DNA of 64,000 bases from an uncultured Endozoicomonas sp. (GCF_947495845.1 NZ_CANMAO010000005.1:62001-126000), one strand, 5' to 3'; counted from the first letter of the stretch, positions 8,314 to 18,511 are shown. The notes: generated by a model not told the origin, from the sequence alone. Translations and numbers: made by a program.

Positions 8314-9249
8314 TTAATTAGCTTCAGCCAGCCATTGAGCCATGACATCTGCGGACTCAAGAGTGGCTATCGGTGCACGTCGTGCAATGCGCTTATTCAG
8401 GCCGGCCAGTACTTTACCCGGACCGCACTCTGCAAAGCGACCAACACCCGTAGCAATAATTGCTTCAATAGATTCAACCCAGCGAACAGGGCTGTAAAGC
8501 TGTGCCACCAAATTTGCTTTTAGCTGCTCAGGATCAGAACAAAAGTCTGCGGATACGTTTTGCACCACGGGAATCATCGGCGCAACTACTTGAATACCGG
8601 CCAATTCATTTTTCAGTTTTTCTGCAGCAGGCCGCATTAAAGCACAGTGAGAAGGGACGCTGACAGGCAGCTCAATTGCTCTTTTCGCACCCATCGCCTT
8701 TGCTTCTTCGATAGCACGCTGCACAGCCACCACCCGCCCTGCAATAACAACCTGGCCTGGCGCATTAAAGTTAACCGCCTCGACCACATCTTCTGCAGCT
8801 ACTTTCTCACAGACAGCGACAACGTCCGCATCATCAAGACCAAGAATCGCAGCCATGGCACCTTCGCCAGCTGCGACTGCTTCCTGCATATAAAGACCGC
8901 GAAGATGCACCAACTTAATAGCATCTGCAAAATTAATGGCGCCCGCACAGGTCAGCGCGGAGTACTCACCCAAGCTATGGCCCGCCATCACCGCCGGCGC
9001 CTCACCCTGACGATCACACCAGAGGCGCCACAGGGCGACACTGGCAGCCAACAGCGCAGGCTGGGCATTTTCCGTACGATTCAGCTGATCCGCCGGACCT
9101 TCTGAAATCAGCGCCTGAAGATCGTAACCGAGTACATCTGAAGCCTCTTTCAACGTAGACTGAACCAATGGCTCAGAAAGATAGTCTGCCAGCATGCCAA
9201 CCTGCTGGGATCCCTGCCCGGGAAATACAAAAGCTAGCTTGCTCGACAT
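8314..9249 (-). CDS. fabD: Malonyl-CoA:ACP transacylase
   Basis: FabD loads malonyl groups onto ACP. FPGQGSQ, the nucleophile Ser92 in GHSLGEYSAL, and His201 in VPSHCALM are all present. The ATG at 9249 matches the family N-terminus (SSKLAFVFPGQGSQ); the frame extends 27 codons further upstream, but that extra sequence looks non-coding. Length is 311 residues. The usual fabH gene is absent between plsX and fabD, as in Pseudomonas. A terminator after plsX implies that fabD has its own promoter in 9250-9459. Confidence 0.95.
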   Translation of the reverse strand: MSSKLAFVFPGQGSQQVGMLADYLSEPLVQSTLKEASDVLGYDLQALISEGPADQLNRTENAQPALLAASVALWRLWCDRQGEAPAVMAGHSLGEYSALTCAGAINFADAIKLVHLRGLYMQEAVAAGEGAMAAILGLDDADVVAVCEKVAAEDVVEAVNFNAPGQVVIAGRVVAVQRAIEEAKAMGAKRAIELPVSVPSHCALMRPAAEKLKNELAGIQVVAPMIPVVQNVSADFCSDPEQLKANLVAQLYSPVRWVESIEAIIATGVGRFAECGPGKVLAGLNKRIARRAPIATLESADVMAQWLAEAN

Positions 9250-9459
9250 GATTACTCGCTCTTTCCTTTGGCTTCGCACAATCAACAACAAAGCCCACAA
9301 TTCTACCGGAGTCAAAGCGAGCCAGAGCACAACAGCATATTCCGAAATAATTCATGAATTATGCCTGCGCAGAACTACGCTTCCTTAGAAAATCGGGGCA
9401 ATTATAGAAAAAACAGACAACAAGGTAAGTAAAATTATGTTTCCGATGGCAAAATCAGG

Positions 9460-9490
9460 AAAACAATCGTACTAATTTATCGATTGTTTT
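9460..9490 (-). terminator. Hairpin terminator after plsX
   Basis: A 10-bp stem (AAAACAATCG with CGATTGTTTT) encloses an 11-base loop directly after the plsX stop on the minus strand and ends in TTTT. It probably ends or attenuates the yceD-rpmF-plsX transcript. Confidence 0.6.
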
Positions 9491-9495
9491 ATCAA

Positions 9496-10557
9496 TTAGT
9501 CGCCTTTAAGCATGGACTCAACTTCTTCTGAAAGCCGCCCGGCAACATCACTATCCACCTCACGAACCGCCTCCTGAATTGCCCGATAAAACCCTTCTTC
9601 ATCGGAATGGCCATGGCTTTTTACCACAATACCCTGCAACCCAAGAAAACTGGCGCCGTTATAAACCACCGGATCAATACTGCGGTAAACCTTGCGCAAT
9701 ACCGGCGCAACAATCAGAGCAAGAAAGCGACGCCAGAGCGTCTGTTGAAAGGCATCCAGTAACGTATCTCGAATCAGGCTGGCCACACCCTCACCAGTCT
9801 TCAGAGTGACATTACCAACAAAGCCGTCGCAAACCACCACATCCGCCTTACCAGCAAAGACATCGTGACCTTCGATATAACCGATGTAGTTCAGCCGGCC
9901 ATCTTCCTTTAACAAGCGATCCGCCAGACGAACCTGCTCATTGCCTTTAATGTCTTCCGTACCAACATTGAGCAAACCCACTCTCGGGGCATCTAACTCG
10001 TTGACCGAAGCGACTAACTGCGAGCCCATCACAGCAAACTGATAAAGGTTGGTTGCCGAGCAATCCACATTCGCCCCCATATCCAGCAGCAGCGCACTCC
10101 CACCTTTACAGGGAACTGCCGCAGCAATAGCAGGACGATCAATACCCACAAAGGTTTTCAAGGCAAAGCGACCCATTGCCATCAACGCACCGGTATTACC
10201 AGAGCTGACACAGGCCGCCGCATGACTATCTGCCACTTGCTCAAGCGCCAGCCACATGGAACTGCCCTCACGACCTCGTAAGGCAGCCGAAGGCTTATCA
10301 TCCATACCAATGGTTTTCTCAGCATGAACAATATGGAGTCTTGATTGATCGAAAGAAGCAGAAGACAGGTGTTCTGTAATCAGTTTTTGATTACCCACCA
10401 GAATGAGATGAAGATCTGAATAAGCATCCAATGCACGAAGCGCCGCCCGGATACGAGAACGGGGACTTTCGTCCCCGCTCATGATATCAAGCGATATTCT
10501 CCGTCCTGGAGCTGCCTGCCCTGAATTGGGTGACCGTCCTGGCATCGACAAAATCAC
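9496..10557 (-). CDS. plsX: Phosphate acyltransferase PlsX
   Basis: PlsX makes acyl-phosphate from acyl-ACP for phospholipid synthesis. Family marks include GREGSSMWLALE, CVSSGNTGALMAMG, LLDMGANVDC, LLNVGTEDIKGNEQ, VVCDGFVGNVTLKT and the late NGASFLGLQGIVVKSHG. Two oddities: a run of about 22 residues precedes the core, and the usual DxMGGD segment reads LDIMSGDESP. The start is taken as the GTG at 10557, 5 bases after the rpmF stop; an ATG 4 codons later is possible. Length is 353 residues. Confidence 0.94.
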   Translation of the reverse strand: MILSMPGRSPNSGQAAPGRRISLDIMSGDESPRSRIRAALRALDAYSDLHLILVGNQKLITEHLSSASFDQSRLHIVHAEKTIGMDDKPSAALRGREGSSMWLALEQVADSHAAACVSSGNTGALMAMGRFALKTFVGIDRPAIAAAVPCKGGSALLLDMGANVDCSATNLYQFAVMGSQLVASVNELDAPRVGLLNVGTEDIKGNEQVRLADRLLKEDGRLNYIGYIEGHDVFAGKADVVVCDGFVGNVTLKTGEGVASLIRDTLLDAFQQTLWRRFLALIVAPVLRKVYRSIDPVVYNGASFLGLQGIVVKSHGHSDEEGFYRAIQEAVREVDSDVAGRLSEEVESMLKGD

Positions 10558-10562
10558 TCAGA

Positions 10563-10736
10563 TTATTTGCCTTCCAGCACTTTACGACCACGGTAGAAAC
10601 CGTCAGCAGTCATGTGATGACGACGGTGAGTTTCACCGGAAGTCGCATCAACAGACAACTGGCCAGCAGTCAGACTGTCGTGGGAACGGCGCATGTCACG
10701 CTTGGAACGGGTTTTACGATTTTGTTGAACAGCCAT
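10563..10736 (-). CDS. rpmF: 50S ribosomal protein L32
   Basis: The 57-codon reading frame translates as [18 protein letters not shown], continues with [12 protein letters not shown] and ends with [11 protein letters not shown], a typical L32 without zinc-finger cysteines. Its place between yceD and plsX is the conserved gammaproteobacterial order, linking ribosome and lipid synthesis. Confidence 0.97.
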   Translation of the reverse strand: MAVQQNRKTRSKRDMRRSHDSLTAGQLSVDATSGETHRRHHMTADGFYRGRKVLEGK

Positions 10737-10781
10737 GTGTCAACTCTCCTCTATTCTATAACCAGAAGTTTCTATCTGAAT

Positions 10782-11339
10782 CTATTCCGGTTCGATGTCT
10801 TTTTTCAAACCAGCCAGAACACTGAATGGGTTACGGCGTTTACGCTCTTCTTCTGCTTGTGCATCAGAATCCCGTAACTCTTCATCAGACTCAGTAGTGT
10901 AACTCTGCTGAACCTGACAGGCCTCAGGTGGATGATAGGCCACAATAGGAAGACTTAATAAAAGCTCTTCCTCTAGCAGAGGGATCAACTCCATCGGCTC
11001 CTCTTGGAGCATCAAGGGTTCAAATTCCTCCGGCAACATTTTTGCCTGCTCATCCGTCAGTACACCCATCAGGTTGAGATCAACACGCACAGGCAGCTCT
11101 GCTAAATCGAGACACCGCTGGCAAATCAATTTCAGATTTGCTTCAACATGCCCCTGCAAAACCACCCGATGGTCTTCACTCATATAGAAATGAAGAGAAA
11201 TCTTCACCTCACCCTGATCATCAGCGAGGCTGGCCACCAGCTGCTCAAATTTATTGAGTGCCAGTGTACCTTCAAACTGCAACCCTTGACGCGCCAATTT
11301 ACGGGGGTCAAAAGTTTTGGGTAATTGCCCTGATAACAT
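10782..11339 (-). CDS. yceD: YceD / DUF177 family protein (23S rRNA accumulation protein)
   Basis: The acidic protein of about 185 residues has the DUF177 core with the ICQRCLDLAELPV Cys pair and a C-terminal NPFSVLAGLKKD. YceD is almost always encoded upstream of rpmF and has been linked to 23S rRNA accumulation; its mechanism is unsettled. The frame is open from 11390, but the ATG at 11339 gives the typical start (MLSGQLPKTFDPRKLARQG). Neither start has a good ribosome site. It is divergent from maf across about 195 bases that should hold promoters for both. Confidence 0.9.
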   Translation of the reverse strand: MLSGQLPKTFDPRKLARQGLQFEGTLALNKFEQLVASLADDQGEVKISLHFYMSEDHRVVLQGHVEANLKLICQRCLDLAELPVRVDLNLMGVLTDEQAKMLPEEFEPLMLQEEPMELIPLLEEELLLSLPIVAYHPPEACQVQQSYTTESDEELRDSDAQAEEERKRRNPFSVLAGLKKDIEPE

Positions 11340-11534
11340 AAGCGCGCAATCATAGGGGGATGAACACTGACTGTCAAACACCCTTTGCATCGGATTTCAA
11401 ACAACACCGTGATAATCTTCATACAAGACCGTACTTTACACAAAACTCTCCCGGATCACGAAAAAGACCGAATCCGGGTTATGTAGAAAGCATCGCACCC
11501 TTCGCATCCTTCACATCCGGACCACGATATAACC

Positions 11535-12116
11535 ATGAAGATCCTCTTAGCCTCCAGCTCACTCTATCGCAAACAGCTGCTTGAGCGATTAAACCTGACC
11601 TTCCAACAACAATCACCCGACATTAATGAAACACCACTAAGCCATGAAACCGCCCAGCAGCTGGCGACACGCCTCTCGCTGGAAAAAGCACAAGCACTGA
11701 CCAATGAGCACCCAAACACTCTGATCATCGCATCAGACCAGGCCGCCTCACTGCATGATAAGATCCTGGGCAAACCCGGCACTCGTGAAAAAGCCATTGC
11801 ACAACTCTCAAGCTGCAGCGGAAAACAAGTGACCTTTTATACAGGTCTTTGCCTTCTAAACACCGCCAGCGGACAATTCCAACTGGAGTGCATCGAGTAT
11901 TCCGTCTGGTTTCGACAACTCACCCCATCACAAATCACTTACTATATAGATGCAGAAAGCCCGCTGGATTGCGCCGGTAGCTTCAAATGCGAAGGACTTG
12001 GGGTGACATTGTTTGAAAAAATGAGTGGAGATGATCCTAACAGTCTGATCGGCCTACCTTTGATTGCGCTAACCAATATGCTGATAAACGAAGGAATCTT
12101 CTCTTTAGGAAACTGA
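11535..12116 (+). CDS. yceF: Maf-like nucleotide pyrophosphatase, YceF type
   Basis: The 193-residue protein has the Maf opening LLASSSLYRKQLLERL, IIASDQAA and the YceF-specific ESPLDCAGSFKCEGLG. YceF-type Maf proteins hydrolyse 7-methyl-GTP and related non-canonical nucleotides, so it is probably a house-cleaning pyrophosphatase. It is the one plus-strand gene in this stretch, divergent from yceD and convergent with the sppA-like gene, from which it is separated by a hairpin terminator. Confidence 0.9.
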   Translation: MKILLASSSLYRKQLLERLNLTFQQQSPDINETPLSHETAQQLATRLSLEKAQALTNEHPNTLIIASDQAASLHDKILGKPGTREKAIAQLSSCSGKQVTFYTGLCLLNTASGQFQLECIEYSVWFRQLTPSQITYYIDAESPLDCAGSFKCEGLGVTLFEKMSGDDPNSLIGLPLIALTNMLINEGIFSLGN

Positions 12117-12122
12117 CAAGAA

Positions 12123-12146
12123 AAAGGCTTCCGATTGGAAGCCTTT
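12123..12146 (-). terminator. Hairpin terminator between maf and the sppA-like gene
   Basis: A perfect 10-bp stem (AAAGGCTTCC with GGAAGCCTTT) has a 4-base GATT loop. Read on the minus strand it ends in TTTTTC, so it best serves the sppA-like gene, though it may also stop maf transcription. Confidence 0.75.
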
Positions 12147-12152
12147 AAAGGG

Positions 12153-13136
12153 TTACATTAATTGAAGCCCGCCATCCATCGCTTCAACAAAGGTGGAACT
12201 GACACCCGCACCAAAATCACGGGCAAATTTTTCAAGAGGGCTTAGGCGGAAAGTATAATCGACGATTTCTTCTTCACCAATCACTTCCCGAGCCACATAA
12301 CCCGCACTGCCCAACCCATCGATCAAGCCAAGCTTTTCTGCCTGCTCACCTGACCAAACCATGCCGGAGAAAATATCTGGAGAATCTTGCAGTCGATCAC
12401 CACGCCCAGCTTTAACCACCTCAATAAATTGCTGATGAATGGTGTTCAACTGAACCTGCCACTTGGCAGCAGACTCTTTATCAACAGGCTGGAACGGGTC
12501 CAGAAACGCTTTATCCTCACCCGCATGATAAACACGTCGGGTAACGCCTAGCTTTTCCATAGTGCCGACAAAGCCAAAACCCGCAGAAATAACACCAATA
12601 GAGCCGACCAGACTGGCTTTATCCGCATAGATTTCATCCGCTGCCGCAGCAATGTAATAACCTCCGGACGCTCCAATATCCATAATCACGGCATAGAGCG
12701 GAATCTCTTCATGGATATCACGAAGCCGGCGGATTTCGTCATAGATATAGCCAGATTGAACCGGACTACCACCGGGACTATTAATCCGCAGAATCACAGC
12801 TTTGGTGTTTTCATCCTCAAAAGCTGAGCGCAGGCCGGTAATCACCGCATCCGCCTCTACTTCGCCACCACCAATCTGGCCATCAATATCCACCAGAGCC
12901 GTGTGCTCTCCACTGCTGGAGGACACTTCAGCGTCCGCAATATTCGTCGCCTTATAAAAGACCGCCACGGAGAAAAACAACCAGCCGAAGGTCAGGCACT
13001 TGAAAAAGATCCCCCAGCGGCGGGCTCGCCGCTGCTCCAGCAACGCGCCTTTTGCCAGCGTTTCTACCAACCCCCAGGCACGATCATTTTCCGGCTGCTT
13101 TTCATCCGCTGAAGGCTCTTGCCAGTTATCCTGCAT
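12153..13136 (-). CDS. sppA: S49 family membrane-anchored peptidase (SppA/SohB type)
   Basis: The protein of about 327 residues has a short cytoplasmic N-terminus, one membrane segment (WGIFFKCLTFGWLFFSVAVF) and an S49 peptidase domain. INSPGGSP shapes the active site, the nucleophilic Ser is in MDIGASGGYYIAAAAD, and the general-base Lys is probably in AGEDKAFLDPF. Such enzymes degrade cleaved signal peptides or other membrane peptides. The ATG at 13136 has AGGAG 5 bases upstream; a GTG at 13142 lies too close to that site. It follows rluC by 22 bases. Confidence 0.9.
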   Translation of the reverse strand: MQDNWQEPSADEKQPENDRAWGLVETLAKGALLEQRRARRWGIFFKCLTFGWLFFSVAVFYKATNIADAEVSSSSGEHTALVDIDGQIGGGEVEADAVITGLRSAFEDENTKAVILRINSPGGSPVQSGYIYDEIRRLRDIHEEIPLYAVIMDIGASGGYYIAAAADEIYADKASLVGSIGVISAGFGFVGTMEKLGVTRRVYHAGEDKAFLDPFQPVDKESAAKWQVQLNTIHQQFIEVVKAGRGDRLQDSPDIFSGMVWSGEQAEKLGLIDGLGSAGYVAREVIGEEEIVDYTFRLSPLEKFARDFGAGVSSTFVEAMDGGLQLM

Positions 13137-13158
13137 ACTCACTCCTAACTTATGGTCA

Positions 13159-14289
13159 TTAATGACTGGATTGCTTTAATGTTGTTAAGACATCCTGCAA
13201 TTCTTTCGGTAGCGGCGCTTCTACCTTCAACGTCTTTCCATCCAGTAACTCAAACTGAATACTGGCCGCATGGAGGAACAGGCGATTCAAACCAAACGCC
13301 TTAAATCGTTGATTATCTTCGTCCAGCGCGTATTTATCATCACCAGCAATGGCGTGACCCGCATGCAAACAGTGAACACGAATCTGATGGGTTCGACCAG
13401 TAATTGGGTACGCCTCAACCAATGTCATATTGGGATATCGTTCCAGAACACGGAACGCGGTGCGAGACTTTTTACCATCTACATGCACTCGCACCATCCG
13501 CTCACCGGATTGCAACACATTCTTCTGTAACGGCGCATTAACCAACTGCTTTCTGGTCGGCCATTTGCCGATCACCAGCGCCTGATACAGTTTTTCCACT
13601 TTATCTCGTTGCTGCAGCTGGTTGTGAATATGCCTCAGCATACTGCGGCGCTTGGCAATCACCAGACAGCCAGAGGTATCACGATCCAATCGATGCACCA
13701 ACTCAAGGGTTTTATTATCGGGGCGCAACTGCCGCAACGCTTCAATCACACCGTAAGAAAGACCACTGCCGCCGTGCACCGCAAGGCCAGAGGGTTTGTT
13801 GATAATCAGCAACAATTCATCTTCATACAGCACTGCTTGCTCAAGCTGTTCAATCACATTGCCAGACGGTCTGACTGGCGCATTGGCTTCAGCTACCCGA
13901 ACCGGCGGCACCCGAACCACATCCCCAGACTGCAAACGATAATCCGCGGTAATGCGTTTTTTATTGACCCGCACTTCACCCTTACGAAGAATGCGGTAAA
14001 TGCGGGTTTTCGGGACGCCTTTGAGAATCCGCAGTAAAAAGTTATCAATGCGCTGGCCAGCGGTGTCGTCATCAATATCCAACCATTGAACCGTGGGCAC
14101 AACCTCAACCACTTCCGCAGGCGCTGCTTTTTTCGCACGCACGATATTTTCACGCACGGTTTCTGGCCGACGCGCCTGCACACGTTGAGATTTTGTACCG
14201 GCAGAGCCGGAGCGTTTCACATTACGTCTTTGCTTCAATCGATTATCCACAACACTATTAATACCTTCCAATGCCTTCTCACATACCAT
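13159..14289 (-). CDS. rluC: 23S rRNA pseudouridine synthase RluC
   Basis: RluC makes pseudouridines at 955, 2504 and 2580 of 23S rRNA (E. coli numbering). An S4 RNA-binding domain ([30 protein letters not shown]) precedes the synthase domain with the catalytic Asp in HRLDRDTSG. About 60 residues of basic, low-complexity sequence come before the S4 domain, longer than in most homologues. The start is taken at the ATG at 14289; none of the possible starts has a strong ribosome site, so the true N-terminus could be shorter. It is divergent from rne, the standard arrangement. Confidence 0.92.
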   Translation of the reverse strand: MVCEKALEGINSVVDNRLKQRRNVKRSGSAGTKSQRVQARRPETVRENIVRAKKAAPAEVVEVVPTVQWLDIDDDTAGQRIDNFLLRILKGVPKTRIYRILRKGEVRVNKKRITADYRLQSGDVVRVPPVRVAEANAPVRPSGNVIEQLEQAVLYEDELLLIINKPSGLAVHGGSGLSYGVIEALRQLRPDNKTLELVHRLDRDTSGCLVIAKRRSMLRHIHNQLQQRDKVEKLYQALVIGKWPTRKQLVNAPLQKNVLQSGERMVRVHVDGKKSRTAFRVLERYPNMTLVEAYPITGRTHQIRVHCLHAGHAIAGDDKYALDEDNQRFKAFGLNRLFLHAASIQFELLDGKTLKVEAPLPKELQDVLTTLKQSSH

Positions 14290-15134
14290 GAGCAACTAGC
14301 CGAATACTACCAGCTTTCAACGGTTTGAAGCACTCATAGTTTACTGATATAGTTGCAAGACTGTCTTGCTAACTACCGAGAAGACAGCACGATTTACTAC
14401 GCCTGAGTAAGACTGGAAAGACGCAACAAGAGTGGATTCCACTTAAATTCCTTTCAACCGGTCCGAAGAATAGACTGATGATGTTCGTATTACCCGATAT
14501 ACTGTGAAGGGTTGTACATTATCAGCAAGACATATTCAGGCATATTTCACGTTAGACACCCTTGCTGAACAACAATGCACCGGTCTCTGAACGTGGGTAT
14601 TGAAGAACGAAAGACCGCGACAATGGTCGCGATAAATAAACAGTGCCACATTTAATCAGTGGTTGCGTGCCCGTTAATGGGTCGAGGACAAGCGAACAGG
14701 TCATATGCCAGTATACGGTCTGAACTGCCCAGAGTTTATCGGCAGTCAGCCAAGAGGGCGCCTGATTTATGCAACCTCCTCCTGCAAAACATCCGTCAGA
14801 CAATACCGCGGATGATTACGCTACAAGCAGCAGATTCGGCTTATTACAAAACCGACTGCCAGCCAATGAGCGCAGCAGCCGAACCGCCTGAAACACACGG
14901 CATTCGGCCTGTTAACGCAGGCAACAAAAGAGTTTGTAAAACACCGAAGGAAACCCGGTGCACAAAAGACCGACCGACCGCCGAGGCTAAACACTCCCCG
15001 GTCTGACGCTCTGCCAGAAAGCCAGGCCTGACTCGCATGAATAATGCGCTGCCTGCCCGTAAAGGATGCACCGGAAAGCCAAACGTACAAACAACTCTGA
15101 CTGATTAGAGTAGCCATTAGCAATTTGGAACTCT
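14290..15134 (+). promoter_or_regulatory. Long intergenic region and probable 5' leader of rne
   Basis: These 845 bases between divergent rluC and rne have no gene I can support; the two frames of about 100 codons lack ribosome sites and protein features. The region contains hairpins, including CGCGAC-AATG-GTCGCG (14616-14631), GCCGAA with TTCGGC, and GCCTG with CAGGC. In E. coli a long structured rne leader mediates RNase E autoregulation, and I infer the same role here. A 15-base palindrome at 14355-14369 is a possible operator. Confidence 0.55.
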
Positions 15135-18100
15135 ATGAAGAGAATGTTAATCAATGCGACCCAGCAAGAAGAGCTGAGAGTTGCACTCGTTGATGGGCAG
15201 CGCCTGTTCGATCTGGATATTGAATCCGGAGCCCGCGAACAGAAGAAAGCCAACATCTATAAAGCCAAAATCACCCGTGTTGAGCCCAGCCTCGAAGCAG
15301 CGTTTGTTGACTTCGGCGCAGAGCGTCATGGCTTCCTCCCCCTGAAAGAAATCTCCCGTGAGTACTTTACGGGTCACAGTGGCGGCCGCCCGAACATCAA
15401 AGATGTCATCAAAGAAGGCACTGAAGTCATTGTCCAGGTGGACAAGGAAGAACGCGGCAATAAAGGCGCGGCTCTCACCACACTGGTCAGTCTTGCCGGC
15501 CGCTATCTGGTATTGATGCCAAACAACCCTCGTGCCGGCGGTATTTCCCGCCGCATTGAAGGCGATGAGCGTGCCGAGCTTCGTGAAGCCATGAGCAAGC
15601 TGGACATCCCTTCCGAAATGGGTGTTATTGTCCGTACCGCTGGCCTTGGACGCTCCGCCGAAGATCTTCAATGGGATTTGGATTACCTCCTACACCTCTG
15701 GAACTCCATCAAAGAAGCCTCCGGCAAAAGTCAGGCTCCAGCTCTGTTGTATCAAGAAAGCAACGTCATTATCCGCGCGATCCGTGACTACCTGCGCCAG
15801 GACATCGGCGAAGTGCTCATCGATAAAACGGCTGTCTACGAAGAAGCTCTGGACTTCGTTAATCAGGTCATGCCGCAGTATCAGAATAAGCTGAAGCTGT
15901 ATCGTGACACCGTGCCCATGTTTAACCGCTTCCAGATTGAAAGCCAGATCGAAACGGCGTTCCAGCGTGAAGTAAAACTGCCTTCAGGCGGCTCCATTGT
16001 TATCGATCCAACAGAAGCATTGGTTTCCATCGACATCAACTCTGCCCGGGCAACCCGTGGTGGTGATATCGAAGAAACCGCCTTCAACACCAATCTGGAA
16101 GCGGCGGACGAAATCGCTCGCCAGCTGCGTCTGCGTGATATCGGCGGCCTGATCGTTATCGACTTTATCGATATGAGCAACAACCGCAACCAGCGCGAAG
16201 TGGAAAACCGCATTCGCCAAGCACTGTCGGTGGATCGCGCCCGGGTGCAAACCGGTCGTATTTCCCGCTTTGGTTTGCTGGAAATGTCCCGTCAGCGCCT
16301 GCGGCCATCTCTGGGTGAAACCAGTGGTGTCGTTTGCCCACGATGCTCTGGTCAAGGCACCATCCGGGATATCGAATCTCTGGCTCTTTCCATCCTGCGC
16401 TTAATGGAAGAGGAGGCTATGAAAGACAAGACCTCTGAAATCCGTGCCCAGGTACCGGTTTCTGTTGCTGCATTCCTGCTCAACGAAAAACGCAAAAACA
16501 TTGCCAAAATCGAAAAGCGCAATAACGCTCGCATTGTCGTGATTCCAAATGCCAATCTGGAAACACCTCATTACGATGTTCAGCGTCTGCGTGACGATAA
16601 CCCTCAGGAAGTTGGTAGCAGCTACGAAATCATTCTGGAAAACGAAGAAGCAGCGGTGGAAGAATACACCACAGCCTCCAAGCCTCAAGTCCAGAGACCA
16701 CAAGCTGCCGTTCGTAACGTTGCCCCCGCTCAACCAGCGCCGGTTAAGCAAGCCGAAGCCAAGCCCGGCTTTATTGGCGGCCTGCTGAAATCCATTGGCA
16801 ACCTGTTCAGTTCTGATAACGACGAAAAACCAGCCCAGCGTGAACGCTCTGGCCAGCAGTCTGGAAATCGTCGCGGCAATGATAGAAATCAGGACAGAAA
16901 CCAGAACCGCAACAAAAAACCACGCTCCGATGCACAACGTCGCGATGGTCGTAACGACAATCGCAATGAGACTCGCAACAACGAGAGTCGTGATAACCGC
17001 GAAAACCGTGAGCGCAATCAGAAAGATCGTAAACCTCGCAATCAGAAAGAACGCTCTGATCGCGACAATCGTTCCGACAATCGCACTGACAACCGCTTCG
17101 AGAAACAGGAGCGTCGTCCGCGGGAGAAAACAGACAATCAGGATCTGGACAACAACCTGGATCGTCAGCAGGATCAGGAGACTGAACAGAACGGTGATCG
17201 TCGCCGTCGCCCAAACTCTGCACCACGTCGTCGCAACAATCGTCAATCCCAGCGTCAGCCTCAGGGCGAGCCGCAGCTGCAGCCATTGCTACCAGAAAAT
17301 AGCAGAACAGCAGCACCTCAGGCGCCTGTTAAAGAAGAAGTCGCTACCGAGGTCACTGCCAAGCAAGAACAGCAGCCGACTGAAATTGCTCAGGAAAACG
17401 CAACAAAGCCTGCCGCTGTTGAATCAGCACCGGTCATTGCGGAAGCAAACGCTCCAGAAGTTAAGCAGCCAACACCTGCCGCTTCTGAAGAAAAAGCAGA
17501 AACAGTAACCGCTGAAGCGACTCAGGAAACAACTCGGGAAACAACAGTAGAAAAAACTGAAGACGCTCAAAGACCACGCCGCTCACGTCGCATTAAAAAC
17601 GACCCGCGTCGTCAGAGAGAAGAGCAGAAAAATCCAGCGCCAGTACAAGAAGCAGCCGCTTCTGAAGAAACACCGGCCACCAGTGAAACACCTGCGACTC
17701 ATGCTGATCAGCCTGCCGGAAATCCAACCGACACGAACCAGCGCGACGAACAGCCAGAAAAAGCGTTTGAGCCAGCCAAATCCCATGGCCGCCCTCAAAT
17801 GACCGAAATGGCTAAAGCCGTTGCGGCATCTCACAACCTGGAAAAACCTTCGTTCAACTCAATTCCTCCGTTTGAGAAGAAAGAAGTAACGCCTGAGCCG
17901 CAGGAAGCAGCGACGTCTGTTACCGCCAGCGAAGCAGAAGAAATGCTGGTAAAGGCGCTGAACCAAAACGAAGAAACAGCAACGGTTAAACCTGAAGCTG
18001 AAAAGGCGGAACCTGTTGCGCCAAAGACTGAAACCCCAAGAGCGACAAAACCGGCGAGACAACCTGAACCTTCTCTGCCTAAGCTTCTAGCTGACCCTGC

Positions 18101-18332
18101 ACCTGCCGAAGTATCTGCAGAAGCAAAGCCGGAGACTGCTGAAGTAGAAGCCACCACGGTTGAGGTTGCTGCTGTAGAAGCGCCTCGCCGGCGCCGCAGT
18201 CGCGCTCATAACGACCCAAGAGCAAGACGCAAAGCTCAGCAGGCAGAGCAAAGCTCAGAAGCAAAAGCAGATAGCAATATTGAAACCAGTGAAAAGACCG
18301 AACCGTCACACACTGAAGAAAGCAATCTGTAA
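15135..18332 (+). CDS. rne: Ribonuclease E
   Basis: The 1065-residue endoribonuclease is the scaffold of the RNA degradosome. The catalytic half has the S1 domain, metal-binding Asp300 ([13 protein letters not shown]) and Asp343 (VIDFIDM), and the zinc-link CPRC at 401-404. A short amphipathic helix at about 546-558 ([13 protein letters not shown]) matches the inner-membrane targeting helix. The rest is disordered: an Arg/Asn/Asp-rich RNA-binding stretch at roughly 560-710, an Ala/Glu/Pro-rich stretch, and two NDPR-type motifs near 813-826 and 1018-1032. The ATG has GGAA 6 bases upstream. It is followed by a strong terminator. Confidence 0.97.
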   Translation: MKRMLINATQQEELRVALVDGQRLFDLDIESGAREQKKANIYKAKITRVEPSLEAAFVDFGAERHGFLPLKEISREYFTGHSGGRPNIKDVIKEGTEVIVQVDKEERGNKGAALTTLVSLAGRYLVLMPNNPRAGGISRRIEGDERAELREAMSKLDIPSEMGVIVRTAGLGRSAEDLQWDLDYLLHLWNSIKEASGKSQAPALLYQESNVIIRAIRDYLRQDIGEVLIDKTAVYEEALDFVNQVMPQYQNKLKLYRDTVPMFNRFQIESQIETAFQREVKLPSGGSIVIDPTEALVSIDINSARATRGGDIEETAFNTNLEAADEIARQLRLRDIGGLIVIDFIDMSNNRNQREVENRIRQALSVDRARVQTGRISRFGLLEMSRQRLRPSLGETSGVVCPRCSGQGTIRDIESLALSILRLMEEEAMKDKTSEIRAQVPVSVAAFLLNEKRKNIAKIEKRNNARIVVIPNANLETPHYDVQRLRDDNPQEVGSSYEIILENEEAAVEEYTTASKPQVQRPQAAVRNVAPAQPAPVKQAEAKPGFIGGLLKSIGNLFSSDNDEKPAQRERSGQQSGNRRGNDRNQDRNQNRNKKPRSDAQRRDGRNDNRNETRNNESRDNRENRERNQKDRKPRNQKERSDRDNRSDNRTDNRFEKQERRPREKTDNQDLDNNLDRQQDQETEQNGDRRRRPNSAPRRRNNRQSQRQPQGEPQLQPLLPENSRTAAPQAPVKEEVATEVTAKQEQQPTEIAQENATKPAAVESAPVIAEANAPEVKQPTPAASEEKAETVTAEATQETTRETTVEKTEDAQRPRRSRRIKNDPRRQREEQKNPAPVQEAAASEETPATSETPATHADQPAGNPTDTNQRDEQPEKAFEPAKSHGRPQMTEMAKAVAASHNLEKPSFNSIPPFEKKEVTPEPQEAATSVTASEAEEMLVKALNQNEETATVKPEAEKAEPVAPKTETPRATKPARQPEPSLPKLLADPAPAEVSAEAKPETAEVEATTVEVAAVEAPRRRRSRAHNDPRARRKAQQAEQSSEAKADSNIETSEKTEPSHTEESNL

Positions 18333-18354
18333 ACAGCGGATGATTTAATCATCA

Positions 18355-18389
18355 AAAAAGCCGGGAAAGGGTGACCTTACCCGGCTTTT
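18355..18389 (+). terminator. Rho-independent terminator of rne
   Basis: AAAAGCCGGG pairs with CCCGGCTTTT around a 14-base loop and is followed by TCTTTAT. The stem starts about 23 bases after the rne stop. Confidence 0.85.
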
Positions 18390-18444
18390 CTTTATCTAAA
18401 AAACAATAAATCCATACTCCTTATAGCCATTTCCAAGCGCATCA

Positions 18445-18463
18445 TTTAACGATATTCATTATC
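18445..18463 (+). promoter_or_regulatory. Fur-like (or Zur-like) box upstream of the His-rich gene
   Basis: GATATTCATTATC at 18451-18463 matches 12 of the last 13 positions of the 19-bp Fur consensus; the first hexamer fits poorly. It lies about 50-65 bases before the possible starts of the His-rich protein, where a metal-responsive repressor would act. This is a consensus match only. Confidence 0.35.
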
Positions 18464-18511
18464 AATATTTGTTTATATGAAGATGACTGTATATGTTAAA
18501 TACTCCATCTC

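Noticed and set aside
14659-15006. A 115-codon plus-strand frame in the rne leader region
   Set aside because: It has no ribosome site, an odd composition rich in Thr, Lys and Pro, and lies in what is probably the structured rne leader.
16401-17246. A long 281-codon frame antisense to rne
   Set aside because: It mirrors the low-complexity Arg/Asn/Asp-rich tail of RNase E, giving artificial Val/Ile-rich membrane-like sequence on the other strand.
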